NCBI GenBank assembly: GCA_022771205.1
Contig: JALFCF010000001.1
Location: 210,753-274,752, forward strand
Direction of reading: 5' to 3'
Source: Mycoplasmatota bacterium
Lineage (GTDB): Bacteria > Bacillota_I > Bacilli_A > RF39 > UBA660
Length of the DNA: 64,000 bases
Of the stretch, positions 18,987 through 27,849 are shown piece by piece; the stretch's first letter is position 1, and every line of letters starts with the position of its first letter. The notes under the pieces are model-generated. The model ran no database searches and had not been told where the DNA came from. It saw only the letters and a program-made list of their open reading frames with translations. A program made the position numbers and the translations under genes.

Positions 18987-21323
18987 ATGGCAACACTTAC
19001 AAAAAAAGAATTAAAATTAATGGATGAATATTTCCGTGTATTAAACTATATATCAGTAGGACAACTATATTTATTAGATAATCCACTATTAAAAAAACCA
19101 CTAGCAAATAGTGATGTAAAACCAAATGTAGTAGGGCATTGGGGTACTGCACCTAGTCAAAACTTTATTTATATGCATTTAAATAGAATAATAAAAAAAT
19201 ATAACTTAAAAATGATTTATATATCAGGGCCAGGACATGGTGGAGAAGCAATGATTGCTAATAACTATGTAGATGGAACTTACACAAAATTTTATCCAAA
19301 TATTACAGAAGATGAATTAGGTTTAAAAAGATTATTTAAACAATTTAGTTTTCCTGGTGGAGTATCTTCACATGTTGCTCCCGAAACACCAGGATCTATC
19401 CATGAAGGTGGAGAATTAGGGTATAGTTTAGCTCATGCAGCAGGTGCAGTATTAGATAATAAGGGATTAATTGCTGCATGTGTTATTGGAGATGGTGAAG
19501 CAGAAACTGGACCACTAGCAACATCATGGAATATTAATAAATTTTTAAATTTAGAAACAGATGGTTATGTATTACCAATTCTTCATAGAAATGGTTATAA
19601 AATTTCAAATCCAACTGTTCTTGGTAGAATGACAGAAGAGGAATTAGAAGATTTCTTTTATGGTCATGGATGGAAACCTTATTTTGTTACTGCAACAGAT
19701 ACTCAAAAAGCCCATGAAGAAATGGCAAAAACTCTAGATAAAATAGTAAAAGAAATTAATAGTTTAAAGGGAAGAGCAACTACTGATCATGAGTGGCCAA
19801 TGCTTGTATTAACAACGCCTAAAGGCTGGACTGGACCAAAAGAAATAGAAGAAAAACAAATTGAAGGTAGTTTTAGAGCTCATCAAGTACCAATAACAAT
19901 TACAAGAGATAATCCGATGAATCTTCCTTTATTAGAAAAATGGTTAAAAAGTTATCATCCTGAAGAATTATTCGATGACAAAGGAAGAGTAAAAAAAGAA
20001 ATAAGAGAGCTTGCCCCAACACCATCAAAATGTATGGGAAAAAGTGAGTTTGCAAATGGTGGAGTATTGCTAAAAGAAATTATTACACCAAATTGGGAAA
20101 ACTATACTGTAGCAGTACCAACACCAGGTAGCACCGAAAAACAAGATATGATTGAACTTGGAAACTATATTAGAGATTTATTTGTATTAAATAAAGAAAA
20201 TAAAAATTTCCGTATTTTTGGACCAGATGAAGCGCTTTCTAATCGCCTAAATCATATCTTTGAAAAAGAAAATAGAACTTGGAACTCTAAAATTTACAAA
20301 ACAGATGAATTCTTATCTCCAACAGGAAGAGTGATGGATTCCTACTTATCAGAACATGTTTGTGAAGGGATGCTAGAAGGATACTTACTAACTGGAAGAT
20401 TTGGAATGATTCATAGTTATGAAGCTTTTATTCGTATTGTTGATTCTATGATTTCACAGCATGCTAAATGGTTAAAAGTAACAAAAGAAATTGCTTGGAG
20501 AGCACCAATTGCTTCCCTAAACGTTTTATTAACATCACATGTCTTCCAACAAGATCACAATGGTTACACTCACCAAGATCCAGGATTTTTGAACCATCTA
20601 GCAACCAAAAAAAGCGATATTATAAGAATTTATTTACCACCAGATACTAATTGTTTATTATCTTGTTTTGATCACTGTATAAAAACAAAGAATAAAATAA
20701 ATGCTATTGTAGCCAGTAAACATCCACGTCCTCAATGGTTAACAAAAGAACAAGCAAAAGTTCATTGTACAAAAGGAATTGGTATCTGGGACTTTGCTAG
20801 TAATGATAATGGAAAGCCTGATATTATTATGGCTTGCTGCGGAGAGACTCCAACATTAGAAACGATGGCTGCAGTTGATATTTTAAGAAGTTGTGTAAAA
20901 GACATTAAAATTAGAGTAATTAATGTAGTAGATTTAATGAAACTAGCACCAAGAATAAAGCATCCTCATGGACTAACAGAAGAAGAATATGACAAGTTAT
21001 TTACTAAAGATACACCAGTAATATTTAACTTCCACGGATATCCATCATTAATTGAACAATTAACCTATAGAAGAACAAACAGAAATATGTATATCCACGG
21101 ATATATGGAAGAAGGAACTATCACTACAACCTTTGATATTAGAGTCCAAAATGAAATAGACCGCTTCCACTTAGTTATGGATGCTATAAGACATATACCA
21201 AGATATGAAAAAACAAGAGATGTTTTAATTAAATGGTGTGAAGATATGTTAAAACAACATAAATCATACATTAGGCAAAATGGTGAAGATATGCCATATA
21301 TTAAAAATTGGAGATGGAAATAA
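18987..21323 (+). CDS. xfp: Xylulose-5-phosphate/fructose-6-phosphate phosphoketolase
   Basis: Thiamine-diphosphate enzyme that splits xylulose 5-phosphate (and often fructose 6-phosphate) with phosphate to acetyl phosphate plus an aldose phosphate. Visible family signatures are 'GHWGTAPSQNF', 'SGPGHGG', 'SFPGGVSSHVAPETPGS', the ThDP/Mg motif 'GDGEAETGPLATSWN', and 'QDHNGYTHQDPG'. 778 aa, full length. Monocistronic. It points to heterofermentative or bifid-type sugar catabolism; no transketolase or acetate kinase gene is in the window. Confidence 0.96.
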   Translation: MATLTKKELKLMDEYFRVLNYISVGQLYLLDNPLLKKPLANSDVKPNVVGHWGTAPSQNFIYMHLNRIIKKYNLKMIYISGPGHGGEAMIANNYVDGTYTKFYPNITEDELGLKRLFKQFSFPGGVSSHVAPETPGSIHEGGELGYSLAHAAGAVLDNKGLIAACVIGDGEAETGPLATSWNINKFLNLETDGYVLPILHRNGYKISNPTVLGRMTEEELEDFFYGHGWKPYFVTATDTQKAHEEMAKTLDKIVKEINSLKGRATTDHEWPMLVLTTPKGWTGPKEIEEKQIEGSFRAHQVPITITRDNPMNLPLLEKWLKSYHPEELFDDKGRVKKEIRELAPTPSKCMGKSEFANGGVLLKEIITPNWENYTVAVPTPGSTEKQDMIELGNYIRDLFVLNKENKNFRIFGPDEALSNRLNHIFEKENRTWNSKIYKTDEFLSPTGRVMDSYLSEHVCEGMLEGYLLTGRFGMIHSYEAFIRIVDSMISQHAKWLKVTKEIAWRAPIASLNVLLTSHVFQQDHNGYTHQDPGFLNHLATKKSDIIRIYLPPDTNCLLSCFDHCIKTKNKINAIVASKHPRPQWLTKEQAKVHCTKGIGIWDFASNDNGKPDIIMACCGETPTLETMAAVDILRSCVKDIKIRVINVVDLMKLAPRIKHPHGLTEEEYDKLFTKDTPVIFNFHGYPSLIEQLTYRRTNRNMYIHGYMEEGTITTTFDIRVQNEIDRFHLVMDAIRHIPRYEKTRDVLIKWCEDMLKQHKSYIRQNGEDMPYIKNWRWK

Positions 21324-21346
21324 AGATACTTTGTGTCTTTTTTTTA
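21322..21346 (+). terminator. Phosphoketolase terminator
   Basis: Stem AAAGATAC / GTGTCTTT (one G-U), 3-nt loop, T-run. Confidence 0.75.
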
Positions 21347-21364
21347 GAGATTCTCCTAATAATT

Positions 21365-21373
21365 TGTTATAAT
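21365..21373 (+). promoter_or_regulatory. Extended -10 promoter of the phasin-like/UbiB operon
   Basis: TGTTATAAT, with AAAAGGAG at about 21396-21403 before ATG 21413. Confidence 0.5.
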
Positions 21374-21412
21374 AGAAATATAGATAAGAAAATAAAAAAG
21401 GAGATGGAATTT

Positions 21413-21721
21413 ATGAAAGAAGAATTAAAAAATATTTTTTTAATGGGATTAGGGGCAATGTCTATGACAAATGATAAGGCTCAGGAATTAAAGAAAGAAT
21501 TATTAGCTAAAGGGGAAGAAATGTTAGAAAAAGGTAAAGTTGCTAATGAAGAATTAAAACATAACATCAAAGAAACATTAAAAGAAAATGTAACAGTAGT
21601 AGTGGAAGAAGATATCACTAAAGAAAAATTACAAGAAAAAGTAAAATCATTAAGTAAAGAAGAAAAAGAGGAGCTACTAAAATTATTGAAAGAAGAAACT
21701 AAAAATAAAAATGAAAAATAG
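21413..21721 (+). CDS. Phasin-like coiled-coil protein
   Basis: 102 residues. A short hydrophobic N-terminal patch ('NIFLMGLGAMSMTNDKA') is followed by a long amphipathic, Lys/Glu-rich helix. This layout is like the phasin-like proteins often found next to AarF/UbiB kinase genes in Bacillota. ATG 21413 has a strong ribosome binding site; the longer reading from 21308 would start inside the phosphoketolase gene and its terminator. It overlaps the next gene by 11 nt. Function unknown; a partner role for the kinase is inferred from coupling only. Confidence 0.7.
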   Translation: MKEELKNIFLMGLGAMSMTNDKAQELKKELLAKGEEMLEKGKVANEELKHNIKETLKENVTVVVEEDITKEKLQEKVKSLSKEEKEELLKLLKEETKNKNEK

Positions 21722-23270
21722 TCCTAGTAGATTAAGTGAAATAATAGCTGTTATAAAAAAATACAGACTAACAAAAGATATTACACCAGAAAATGTTCGT
21801 CTAGCGTTAGAAGAATTAGGCCCAACGTTTGTAAAAATGGGACAAATATTATCTTCAAGAGATGATTTGATACCAAAAGAATTTTGTAATGAATTTCAAA
21901 AATTAAAACACTCTGTAAAACCTATGCCATATGAAACAGTAGAAGAAATATTAACTAGAGAATATGATTGTCCACCTAGTGAAATCTATCAAGAAATTAA
22001 TAAAATTCCAGTGGGATCTGCATCTATCGCACAAGTACATAAAGCAGTGTTGAAAACTGGTGAGGTTGTTGCGATTAAAGTACGAAGAGAAAATATTGAA
22101 GAGTTAATGGAAAGAGATGCAAGATTATTAAAAAAAGTTATTAGTCTTTTACATTTAAATAAAATCTTTGGTGATATTATAAACTTGACTCAAGTAATAG
22201 ATGAAATGTACGACCGAGCTAAAGAAGAAATGAATTTTCACACTGAAAAAAAACATATAGAAGAATTTCGTGAAAATAATAAAGAATTAGTATATCTTAA
22301 ACCATTAAAGGTGTTTAATAAGTATTCGACTAATAATATCTTAGTTATGGAATATATTGATGGATTTAATATTTCTGATACAGAAGAGTTAAAAAAAGCT
22401 GGATATGACATGGATGAGATTGCCGAAAAATTAGCACATAATTACCTAAAACAAGCAATTGATGATGGCTTTTATCATGCAGATCCACATTCAGATAATA
22501 TCAAGGTGGTAGAAGGAAAAATTGCTTATTTAGATTTTGGCATGATGGGTAGATTATCAAAAAGAAATAGAAATCTTTTAGAAAAATGTATTATAGCTAT
22601 TGTAAAAAATGATATTAACGAAGTGGCTCATATCTTAACATTACTAGATACATCAAACAACACACCAGATTATATGCAATTAAAGAATGATATCAGAAAA
22701 GTTTTAGACAAAAATAAAACAACAGAGATTATAAATATAGATATCAAAGAGTTTGTAACAGAGATGTTTATTTTATTAAGGCAAAATGAAATAACTCTCC
22801 CAAAAGAAATTACAATGCTAATAAGAGGAATTGTTGTTTTAGAAGGGACACTAGAAAAGATTAGTCCAAATATTAATTTAATTAATGTATTAGAAAAAAA
22901 AGTAGAACCTCAAGATGTTTTACTTGATAAAGAAAAAGTATCTTCTTTTGCTTTGTCTACAGTAAAGAGTGGAGCTAATTTATTATTACTTCCAAGTGAA
23001 GCATTAACAACCTTAAAGGGAATTAATAATGGTGAATTACGCTTTAATATTGAACTAACAGATTCTAAACACCAGATTGATAGAATTGAAAAAATTGTGC
23101 ATTTAGTAATTGTCAGTGCATTAGATGTTGCTTTTATCATAGGAACAAGTCAAATAGTAAAGGCAGAAAATACACTTCCTTTTATATTTTATTTATATTT
23201 ATTTGGTGCAATTATTTGTACTTTATGGTTATTATATAAATTAATTATATCTAAATTTAAAAAATTATAG
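21711..23270 (+). CDS. AarF/ABC1/UbiB family atypical kinase
   Basis: 519 residues. 'LGPTFVKMGQILSSRDDLIP' carries the KxGQ motif, 'GSASIAQVHKA' is the family's Ala-rich nucleotide loop, 'VAIKVRRENI' the ATP lysine, 'HADPHSDNI' the catalytic loop and 'YLDFGMMGRL' the metal-binding DFG. Two C-terminal hydrophobic helices (about 465-515) anchor it in the membrane. The catalytic loop usually reads HADPHPGN; PG is SD here. In respiring bacteria the family supports ubiquinone synthesis. The role in a probable fermenter is unknown, perhaps lipid or isoprenoid metabolism. Confidence 0.9.
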   Translation: MKNSPSRLSEIIAVIKKYRLTKDITPENVRLALEELGPTFVKMGQILSSRDDLIPKEFCNEFQKLKHSVKPMPYETVEEILTREYDCPPSEIYQEINKIPVGSASIAQVHKAVLKTGEVVAIKVRRENIEELMERDARLLKKVISLLHLNKIFGDIINLTQVIDEMYDRAKEEMNFHTEKKHIEEFRENNKELVYLKPLKVFNKYSTNNILVMEYIDGFNISDTEELKKAGYDMDEIAEKLAHNYLKQAIDDGFYHADPHSDNIKVVEGKIAYLDFGMMGRLSKRNRNLLEKCIIAIVKNDINEVAHILTLLDTSNNTPDYMQLKNDIRKVLDKNKTTEIINIDIKEFVTEMFILLRQNEITLPKEITMLIRGIVVLEGTLEKISPNINLINVLEKKVEPQDVLLDKEKVSSFALSTVKSGANLLLLPSEALTTLKGINNGELRFNIELTDSKHQIDRIEKIVHLVIVSALDVAFIIGTSQIVKAENTLPFIFYLYLFGAIICTLWLLYKLIISKFKKL

Positions 23271-23294
23271 TCTCGATAAGAGACTTTTTATTTT
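23268..23294 (+). terminator. UbiB-gene terminator
   Basis: 6-bp stem AGTCTC / GAGACT overlapping the stop codon, 5-nt loop, then TTTTTATTTT. Confidence 0.75.
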
Positions 23295-23320
23295 GTAAAA
23301 ACAACAAAATATGGTATAAT
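23293..23320 (+). promoter_or_regulatory. Promoter of the disrupted transglutaminase-like gene
   Basis: TTGTAA (23293-23298), 16-bp spacer, TATAAT (23315-23320) with an extended TGG. AAGGGG precedes ATG 23343. Confidence 0.5.
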
Positions 23321-23342
23321 ATAAGCATTTTAAGGGGAAAAT

Positions 23343-24335
23343 ATGGAGCCTTGAACTAAAAATGATGCTAGTAAAGAAGAATTAGAGGCATCTCTAAATC
23401 AATCTTTAGTAAATTATATAGATAATAATTTGCCAGAATTAGAAGGAAAACTAGAACAAGCAATAGGAATTTATATATTATTAAATTCTATTTTATGCTA
23501 TGATGACCGTTATATAAAAAGTAAAAGTTTTAAAGAAATAGAAAAAATAAATAATATAAACGAAGAAAACCCATATTCTGTTTATAGACAGTGGGCTATT
23601 ATATATCAAAAATTATTAGATTACTATAATATTAAATCTTCTGTTCATGGGAATTATCACTTATCAACAGTTATATTTATTAATGATGTAATCTATCATA
23701 CTGACGGTTTTAACATGGAAGATTTATCAGATGTTGCAAGAACGCATTTTGGATTACGAATTAAAAAATTTAACGTATTAGATATAAAAGATTGGAATAT
23801 ACTAAAAGAGAGAATAAAAGAAAAAGAGTTAGAAAATAAAATAGATATTGTATATCAAAAACTACATATAAAGACCAAAACAGAAGAAGAACTAGAAACC
23901 AGGTTAGAAAAATTAACGACATATTTAGCAAGTAGAAAAAACTTCAACACAAAACAAGAGATACAAAAAAGAATTAGAATATTGAATTGGTTTTATCAAC
24001 ACTATTCCAGAACAAACATAGAAAAATATCAATTTACTAAAAAATATGATCATTACTTATTTGATGATTTTCCAAAAGATGCGATAGAAAGTACCTCAAT
24101 TTATGATTCGTCAAATGAAAATATTAGGCTGTTAAAGGCATATAAAATAAAGGATATTGGAAATAATATGCACTTTTATATTCAGGGAACAGATGGTTTT
24201 CGAGAATATAATATTTCAGAAATAGAAGCAAACTTAACAAATGAAATGTGCATTTTAAAGCATCCGATGCAAAGAGAACATTTTTTTGGTCTTGAAAGAA
24301 TTCAATATTTAAAAACAAAACGTATAAAACAATAA
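23343..24335 (+). pseudogene. Transglutaminase-like paralogue with TGA at codon 4
   Basis: Promoter, AAGGGG ribosome binding site and ATG 23343 are all in place, but the frame reads Met-Glu-Pro-TGA (23352-23354) and then continues open for 326 codons. No ATG, GTG or TTG restores it before TTG 23430, which lacks a binding site. The protein resembles the one at 48881 in its start, middle and C-terminal part ('SIYDSSNENIRLLKAYKI' against 'FLYDPVADDVKLIYKV'), but the catalytic Cys position reads Tyr ('SVYRQWAI'), so it is probably not an active enzyme. Either a recent nonsense mutation (Trp TGG to TGA), a sequence error, or poor initiation downstream. Confidence 0.6.
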
Positions 24336-24353
24336 AAATAAAAAATAATAAAA

Positions 24354-24395
24354 ATAGCACTCTCTATTGACAAGTGCTAAAAATAGTGGTATAAC
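24354..24395 (+). promoter_or_regulatory. CIRCE operator and promoter of hsp20
   Basis: ATAGCACTC (24354-24362), 9-bp spacer, AAGTGCTAA (24372-24380): a CIRCE element with one mismatch from consensus in each arm. TTGACA (24367-24372) overlaps its right half, and TATAAC (24390-24395) follows at 17 bp. Same geometry as at htpG. Confidence 0.88.
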
Positions 24396-24425
24396 ATAAT
24401 TGTAATCGAAAGGAAGATGATAAAT

Positions 24426-24821
24426 ATGGATTTAATGCCAAGAAAATTTTATTTAGATGATATTTTTGATGACTTTCTTACAACAAGAAAGGAACAACAC
24501 ATGAAATGTGATATCTATGAAAAAGGTGGCGATTATCATATAGAGATGGATATTCCAGGATTCAATAAGGATGAAATTTCAGTTGAAACCAATGATGGAT
24601 ATCTAAAAATAACAGCAGAGAAAAAAGCAGAAAATAATGAACAAGATGAGGAGAAAAATTACATTCGTCGTGAAAGAACTTATGGTAAATATGAAAGAAG
24701 TTTTTACCTAGGTGATTTAGATGAAGACAAAATTGATGCATCATTTGAAAATGGAATGTTAAAAATTGTTGTTCCAAAAAAAGAAGAAAAAGATACCAAA
24801 AAAGTAATCGAAATCAAATAA
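24426..24821 (+). CDS. Hsp20 small heat shock protein
   Basis: 131-aa alpha-crystallin-domain chaperone that holds unfolding proteins without ATP. The domain spans about residues 25-118, with 'DIYEKGGDYHIEMDIPGFNK' at its start and 'ASFENGMLKIVVPKKE' (the A.. .NG.L.I..PK signature) at its end, and a VIEIK C-terminal anchor. ATG 24426 is chosen because AAAGGA (24409-24414) is well spaced from it; ATG 24417 is too close. Regulated by CIRCE together with htpG. Confidence 0.93.
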   Translation: MDLMPRKFYLDDIFDDFLTTRKEQHMKCDIYEKGGDYHIEMDIPGFNKDEISVETNDGYLKITAEKKAENNEQDEEKNYIRRERTYGKYERSFYLGDLDEDKIDASFENGMLKIVVPKKEEKDTKKVIEIK

Positions 24822-24822
24822 T

Positions 24823-24853
24823 AAAAAACTCTCTAAATAGAGAGTTTTTTATT
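24823..24853 (+). terminator. hsp20 terminator
   Basis: Perfect 12-bp stem AAAAAACTCTCT / AGAGAGTTTTTT with a 4-nt loop. Confidence 0.88.
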
Positions 24854-24905
24854 TGTATAAAGTTTTCTAAAAACCTTGGATTAAAAAAGGAACAAGAAGC
24901 AAGTC

Positions 24906-24939
24906 TGTACTTGACGAGAGTGTACAAATAGGGTAAGAT
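24906..24939 (+). promoter_or_regulatory. Promoter with flanking inverted repeat
   Basis: TTGACG (24911-24916), 17-bp spacer, TAAGAT (24934-24939). TGTAC (24906-24910) and GTACA (24922-24926) form an inverted repeat with an 11-bp spacer that brackets the -35, a possible operator. Confidence 0.45.
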
Positions 24940-24961
24940 AAGCATATAAAGAGGTGATAAT

Positions 24962-25489
24962 GTGATTCTAAAAAAAGGAAGAGTCTTTCCAATGATTTTA
25001 ACAATTATATTAATAATTATTATTATCTATTTATTTGCAACTATTAAGCAACCATACGTCGTATGTAACAAGACTACAACAAATGAATCAGGAATAGAAG
25101 TAGATGAAAAAATACAAGTTACATTAGACGGTAATAACATTAAAAAAATGGATTTGACAAAGACGATAATCCTACCAGAAGAATATTTAAGTGAAGAAGA
25201 TAATTATTTGAACGCTATGAAATTTATTCTAAAAGAATCTTACGCTTATCTACCAAAAAAAACAGTGTCAATTAGCCAAGAATCAGATAGAATTATTGCC
25301 CATATCGTAGTAGATGATGATGAGACATTAATATTAAACAATATAGAATTTACAAATAATGATAAATTGGAATTAAAAGTCAATGCCAATACGAAGGCAA
25401 AAGATGTAGTAACGTTAAAAATAAAAGATTCATATTCTGAAGGGGAGTTTATGACACACATGAAAAACAATGGATATTCATGTAATTAA
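24962..25489 (+). CDS. Membrane-anchored extracytoplasmic protein with Cys pair, unknown
   Basis: 175 residues starting at GTG (AGAGGTG upstream). One N-terminal transmembrane segment (about 11-27) is followed by 'VVCNKTTTNESGIEVD' and 'VTLDGNNIKKMD', an extracytoplasmic alpha/beta part, and a C-terminal 'NNGYSCN'. The layout (Cys just after the anchor, a V...GNN.(K) strand, last Cys near the end) matches the lipoprotein at 62694, so they look like paralogues whose two cysteines may form a disulfide. The next gene starts in its stop codon. Confidence 0.65.
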   Translation: MILKKGRVFPMILTIILIIIIIYLFATIKQPYVVCNKTTTNESGIEVDEKIQVTLDGNNIKKMDLTKTIILPEEYLSEEDNYLNAMKFILKESYAYLPKKTVSISQESDRIIAHIVVDDDETLILNNIEFTNNDKLELKVNANTKAKDVVTLKIKDSYSEGEFMTHMKNNGYSCN

Positions 25490-25761
25490 TGTCAGAATAT
25501 AAAATTGAAGAGTTATTAAATGCCATAGACTTTGAACAGAATAAATTACAGAAGACAAAGCAAGATTTATTTTTGACGAATTATGAAATAGCAGTACTAA
25601 AAAAATATCATATTGATTATGATAATTGTAAAACGGCCAAAGAAATTCTACAGAAAGTAGAAAATATCATATCAGATTTGGATGAACTAGAACAAGAAGA
25701 ACTAGATCAAGTGGAAATGAGTATTGCTGAAAGAGACTACTATCAAAACACTAATAAATAA
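25489..25761 (+). CDS. Small coiled-coil protein, unknown
   Basis: 90 acidic, helical residues with no membrane segment, translationally coupled (TAATG) to the membrane-anchored protein upstream and followed by a terminator. No family recognised. Coupling suggests a cytoplasmic partner of that operon. Confidence 0.6.
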   Translation: MSEYKIEELLNAIDFEQNKLQKTKQDLFLTNYEIAVLKKYHIDYDNCKTAKEILQKVENIISDLDELEQEELDQVEMSIAERDYYQNTNK

Positions 25762-25779
25762 TACTCAACAAAAGATATG

Positions 25780-25804
25780 AAAAAGGCTATTATAGCCTTT
25801 TTCT
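25780..25804 (+). terminator. Terminator
   Basis: Perfect 10-bp stem AAAAAGGCTA / TAGCCTTTTT with a 3-nt loop. Confidence 0.85.
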
Positions 25805-25822
25805 TTAATTAAGGAGGAAGCA

Positions 25823-26461
25823 ATGAGTACAATCAATGAAAATGAATGGGACAAAATGTTATTAAAATATAAATTTGCTAAAACTATATTAGAAGCAGAA
25901 TTAGAAATATTACTAAAAGAATATGAATATAGAGCAGGAAATAGCCCAGTAGAACATATAAAATCAAGGTTAAAAAGTGAAAAAAGTATTTTAAAGAAAC
26001 TAGAAGATAAAGGATATGACAAAACCGTGGAAAATGTAGAAAAACATATTCACGATATTGTTGGTTTTAGAATAGTATGTTCTTTTCTATCGGATGTTTA
26101 TGATATTGTTAACATTATAAAATCTTCTAAAAATTTCAAACTAAAAGGAGAAAATGATTACATTAAAAATCCTAAAGAAACAGGATATAGTAGTTATCAT
26201 TTAAATATTTTAGTACCTATCTACTTAGAAGAAAAATTAGAATATGTAGAAGCAGAAATTCAAATAAGGACTGTTGCAATGGATTTTTGGGCATCCCTAG
26301 ATCACAAATTACAATATAAACTACCAGAAGATATTCCTGTATATTTAGAAAGAGAATTATTGTCATGTTCAGATGAAATAAAAATAATGGATTTAAAAAT
26401 GCAAAATCTATATGATATTGTAAAGAAGTATACAGATAAAAAGCAGGAGGATAAAAAATGA
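25823..26461 (+). CDS. relQ: Small alarmone synthetase (RelQ/SasB type)
   Basis: 212-aa single-domain (p)ppGpp synthetase, transferring pyrophosphate from ATP to GTP/GDP. The synthetase motifs are 'HDIVGFRIVCSF', 'KNPKETGYSSYH' (substrate loop) and 'AEIQIRTVAMDFWASLDHK' (the EIQIRT..M.FW...EHK signature, with D for E). There is no HD hydrolase domain or C-terminal regulatory region, as in RelQ/YjbM. AAGGAGG ribosome binding site. ATGA overlap with a 66-aa gene. It would link stress to stringent control. Confidence 0.9.
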   Translation: MSTINENEWDKMLLKYKFAKTILEAELEILLKEYEYRAGNSPVEHIKSRLKSEKSILKKLEDKGYDKTVENVEKHIHDIVGFRIVCSFLSDVYDIVNIIKSSKNFKLKGENDYIKNPKETGYSSYHLNILVPIYLEEKLEYVEAEIQIRTVAMDFWASLDHKLQYKLPEDIPVYLERELLSCSDEIKIMDLKMQNLYDIVKKYTDKKQEDKK

Positions 26462-26658
26462 AATATATGATGGACAAAATAAATTTATTAGAAAACAAGA
26501 ATGCCATCATAGAAGGCGCAGAAGAAATTGTTAAATTGTTATTAAAAAGTGAAAAACTAGATGATAGTGAAAAGTTGATGACAATAGAATTAGCAGTTGC
26601 AAAACTAAATTATGAATTATACCACATTAGCGGGGATTCTCCAGAAAAAAATGCTTAA
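26458..26658 (+). CDS. 66-aa protein coupled to the alarmone synthetase
   Basis: Short helical, mildly acidic protein ('EEIVKLLLKSEKLDDSEKLM'). Its ATG overlaps the synthetase stop by 4 nt and its stop runs into a terminator hairpin. Family not recognised. The tight coupling makes a regulatory or partner role possible but unproven. Confidence 0.6.
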   Translation: MKYMMDKINLLENKNAIIEGAEEIVKLLLKSEKLDDSEKLMTIELAVAKLNYELYHISGDSPEKNA

Positions 26659-26676
26659 ATAGCATTTTTTCTTTTT
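26646..26676 (+). terminator. Terminator
   Basis: Perfect 10-bp stem AAAAAATGCT / AGCATTTTTT, 5-nt loop, then a T-rich tail. Confidence 0.85.
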
Positions 26677-26715
26677 TAAAACCATGCTAAAATAAAGTGT
26701 GAAAGAAGGGATAAG

Positions 26716-27849
26716 ATGATTTATTTAGATTATAGTGCAACAACACCAGTGAATGAAGAAGTATTAAACAGTTATATAGAAACAACAAAAAAAATGATAG
26801 GTAATCCTAATTCACTACATAAATTAGGGGTAGAAGCTAAAAACTTGATTGATGCAGCCACAAGACAAATAGCAAACATTTTAAAAGTTAAGCCGAATGA
26901 AATAGTCTATACCAGTGGAGCCAGTGAAGCTAATAACACCGCTATTAAAGGAATTTGCTTAAAGTATCAAAATCGTGGAAAACATATAATTACAACTCCA
27001 TTAGAACACTCATCTATTATTGAACCATTAAACTATTTAAAAAAAGAAGGTTTTGAAGTGGAATATGTTAATTTAGACGAGAATGGAATTATTGACTTAA
27101 AAGATTTAGAAAGAAAAATCCGTAATGATACAATATTAGTCACAATTGCCAGTGTAAATAGTGAAATAGGTATTATTCAACCAATCAAAGAAATAGCACA
27201 AATTGTAAAAAAATATCCCAAAGCATATTTTCATACTGATATAACCCAAAGTTTAGGAAAAGAAAGAATTGACTTAACAAATGTAGATTTAGCTAGCTTT
27301 TCTGCTCAAAAATTTTATGGCATGAAAGGAATAGGGGGATTAATAAAAAAAGAAAATGTAGAAATCGAACCACTAATTCATGGAGGTAAATCAACAACCA
27401 AAAATCGAAGTGGAACACCAGCTACGGCATTAATTGTTTCTACTGCTAAGGCATTACGTTTGGCATATGAAAATATAGAACAAAAAGAAGAACATGTGAA
27501 AGAACTTAATAATTACTTAAGAGAAGAATTAACAAAAAATAAGATAATAATAAATAGCCCTAGAACAGCTATTCCTAATATACTAAATATTAGTATAGAG
27601 AAAATAAAGCCAGAGACAATACTTCATGCTTTAGAGAAAAAGGAAATCTATATTTCTACTAAAACAGCATGCTCTACCAATAATTTATCGGATGCTGTAT
27701 ACGCTGTTACAAAAGATGAAGAAAAAGCAAGTCACAGCCTAAGAATAAGTATATCTTATTTAACTACAAAACAAGAAATAGAGATATTTATAAAAGAACT
27801 AGTGAATATAAGAAATGAGTTGGGTAGTCTATATGATAAAAAAAATTAA
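26716..27849 (+). CDS. Cysteine desulfurase (NifS/IscS family)
   Basis: 377-aa PLP-dependent class V aminotransferase that removes sulfur from cysteine as an enzyme-bound persulfide. It has 'YLDYSATTP' at the N-terminus, 'TSGASEANN', His in 'PLEHSS', the PLP Lys in 'SAQKFYGMKGIGG', and the active-site Cys in 'KTACSTNN', a short loop of the NifS/IscS group. It overlaps the next gene, a CPHC thioredoxin-like membrane protein. No iscU, sufU or thiI lies nearby, so the sulfur acceptor is unknown. Confidence 0.92.
   Translation: MIYLDYSATTPVNEEVLNSYIETTKKMIGNPNSLHKLGVEAKNLIDAATRQIANILKVKPNEIVYTSGASEANNTAIKGICLKYQNRGKHIITTPLEHSSIIEPLNYLKKEGFEVEYVNLDENGIIDLKDLERKIRNDTILVTIASVNSEIGIIQPIKEIAQIVKKYPKAYFHTDITQSLGKERIDLTNVDLASFSAQKFYGMKGIGGLIKKENVEIEPLIHGGKSTTKNRSGTPATALIVSTAKALRLAYENIEQKEEHVKELNNYLREELTKNKIIINSPRTAIPNILNISIEKIKPETILHALEKKEIYISTKTACSTNNLSDAVYAVTKDEEKASHSLRISISYLTTKQEIEIFIKELVNIRNELGSLYDKKN

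Noticed and set aside
21308..21412. Longer N-terminus for the phasin-like protein
   Set aside because: It would start inside the phosphoketolase gene and cross its terminator; ATG 21413 has its own promoter and AAAAGGAG.
23343..23354. Use of TGA as tryptophan (Mycoplasma code)
   Set aside because: Other genes here stop at TGA (for example 6867-6869 and 9314-9316) and conserved proteins such as PolC use TGG for Trp throughout, so TGA is a stop.
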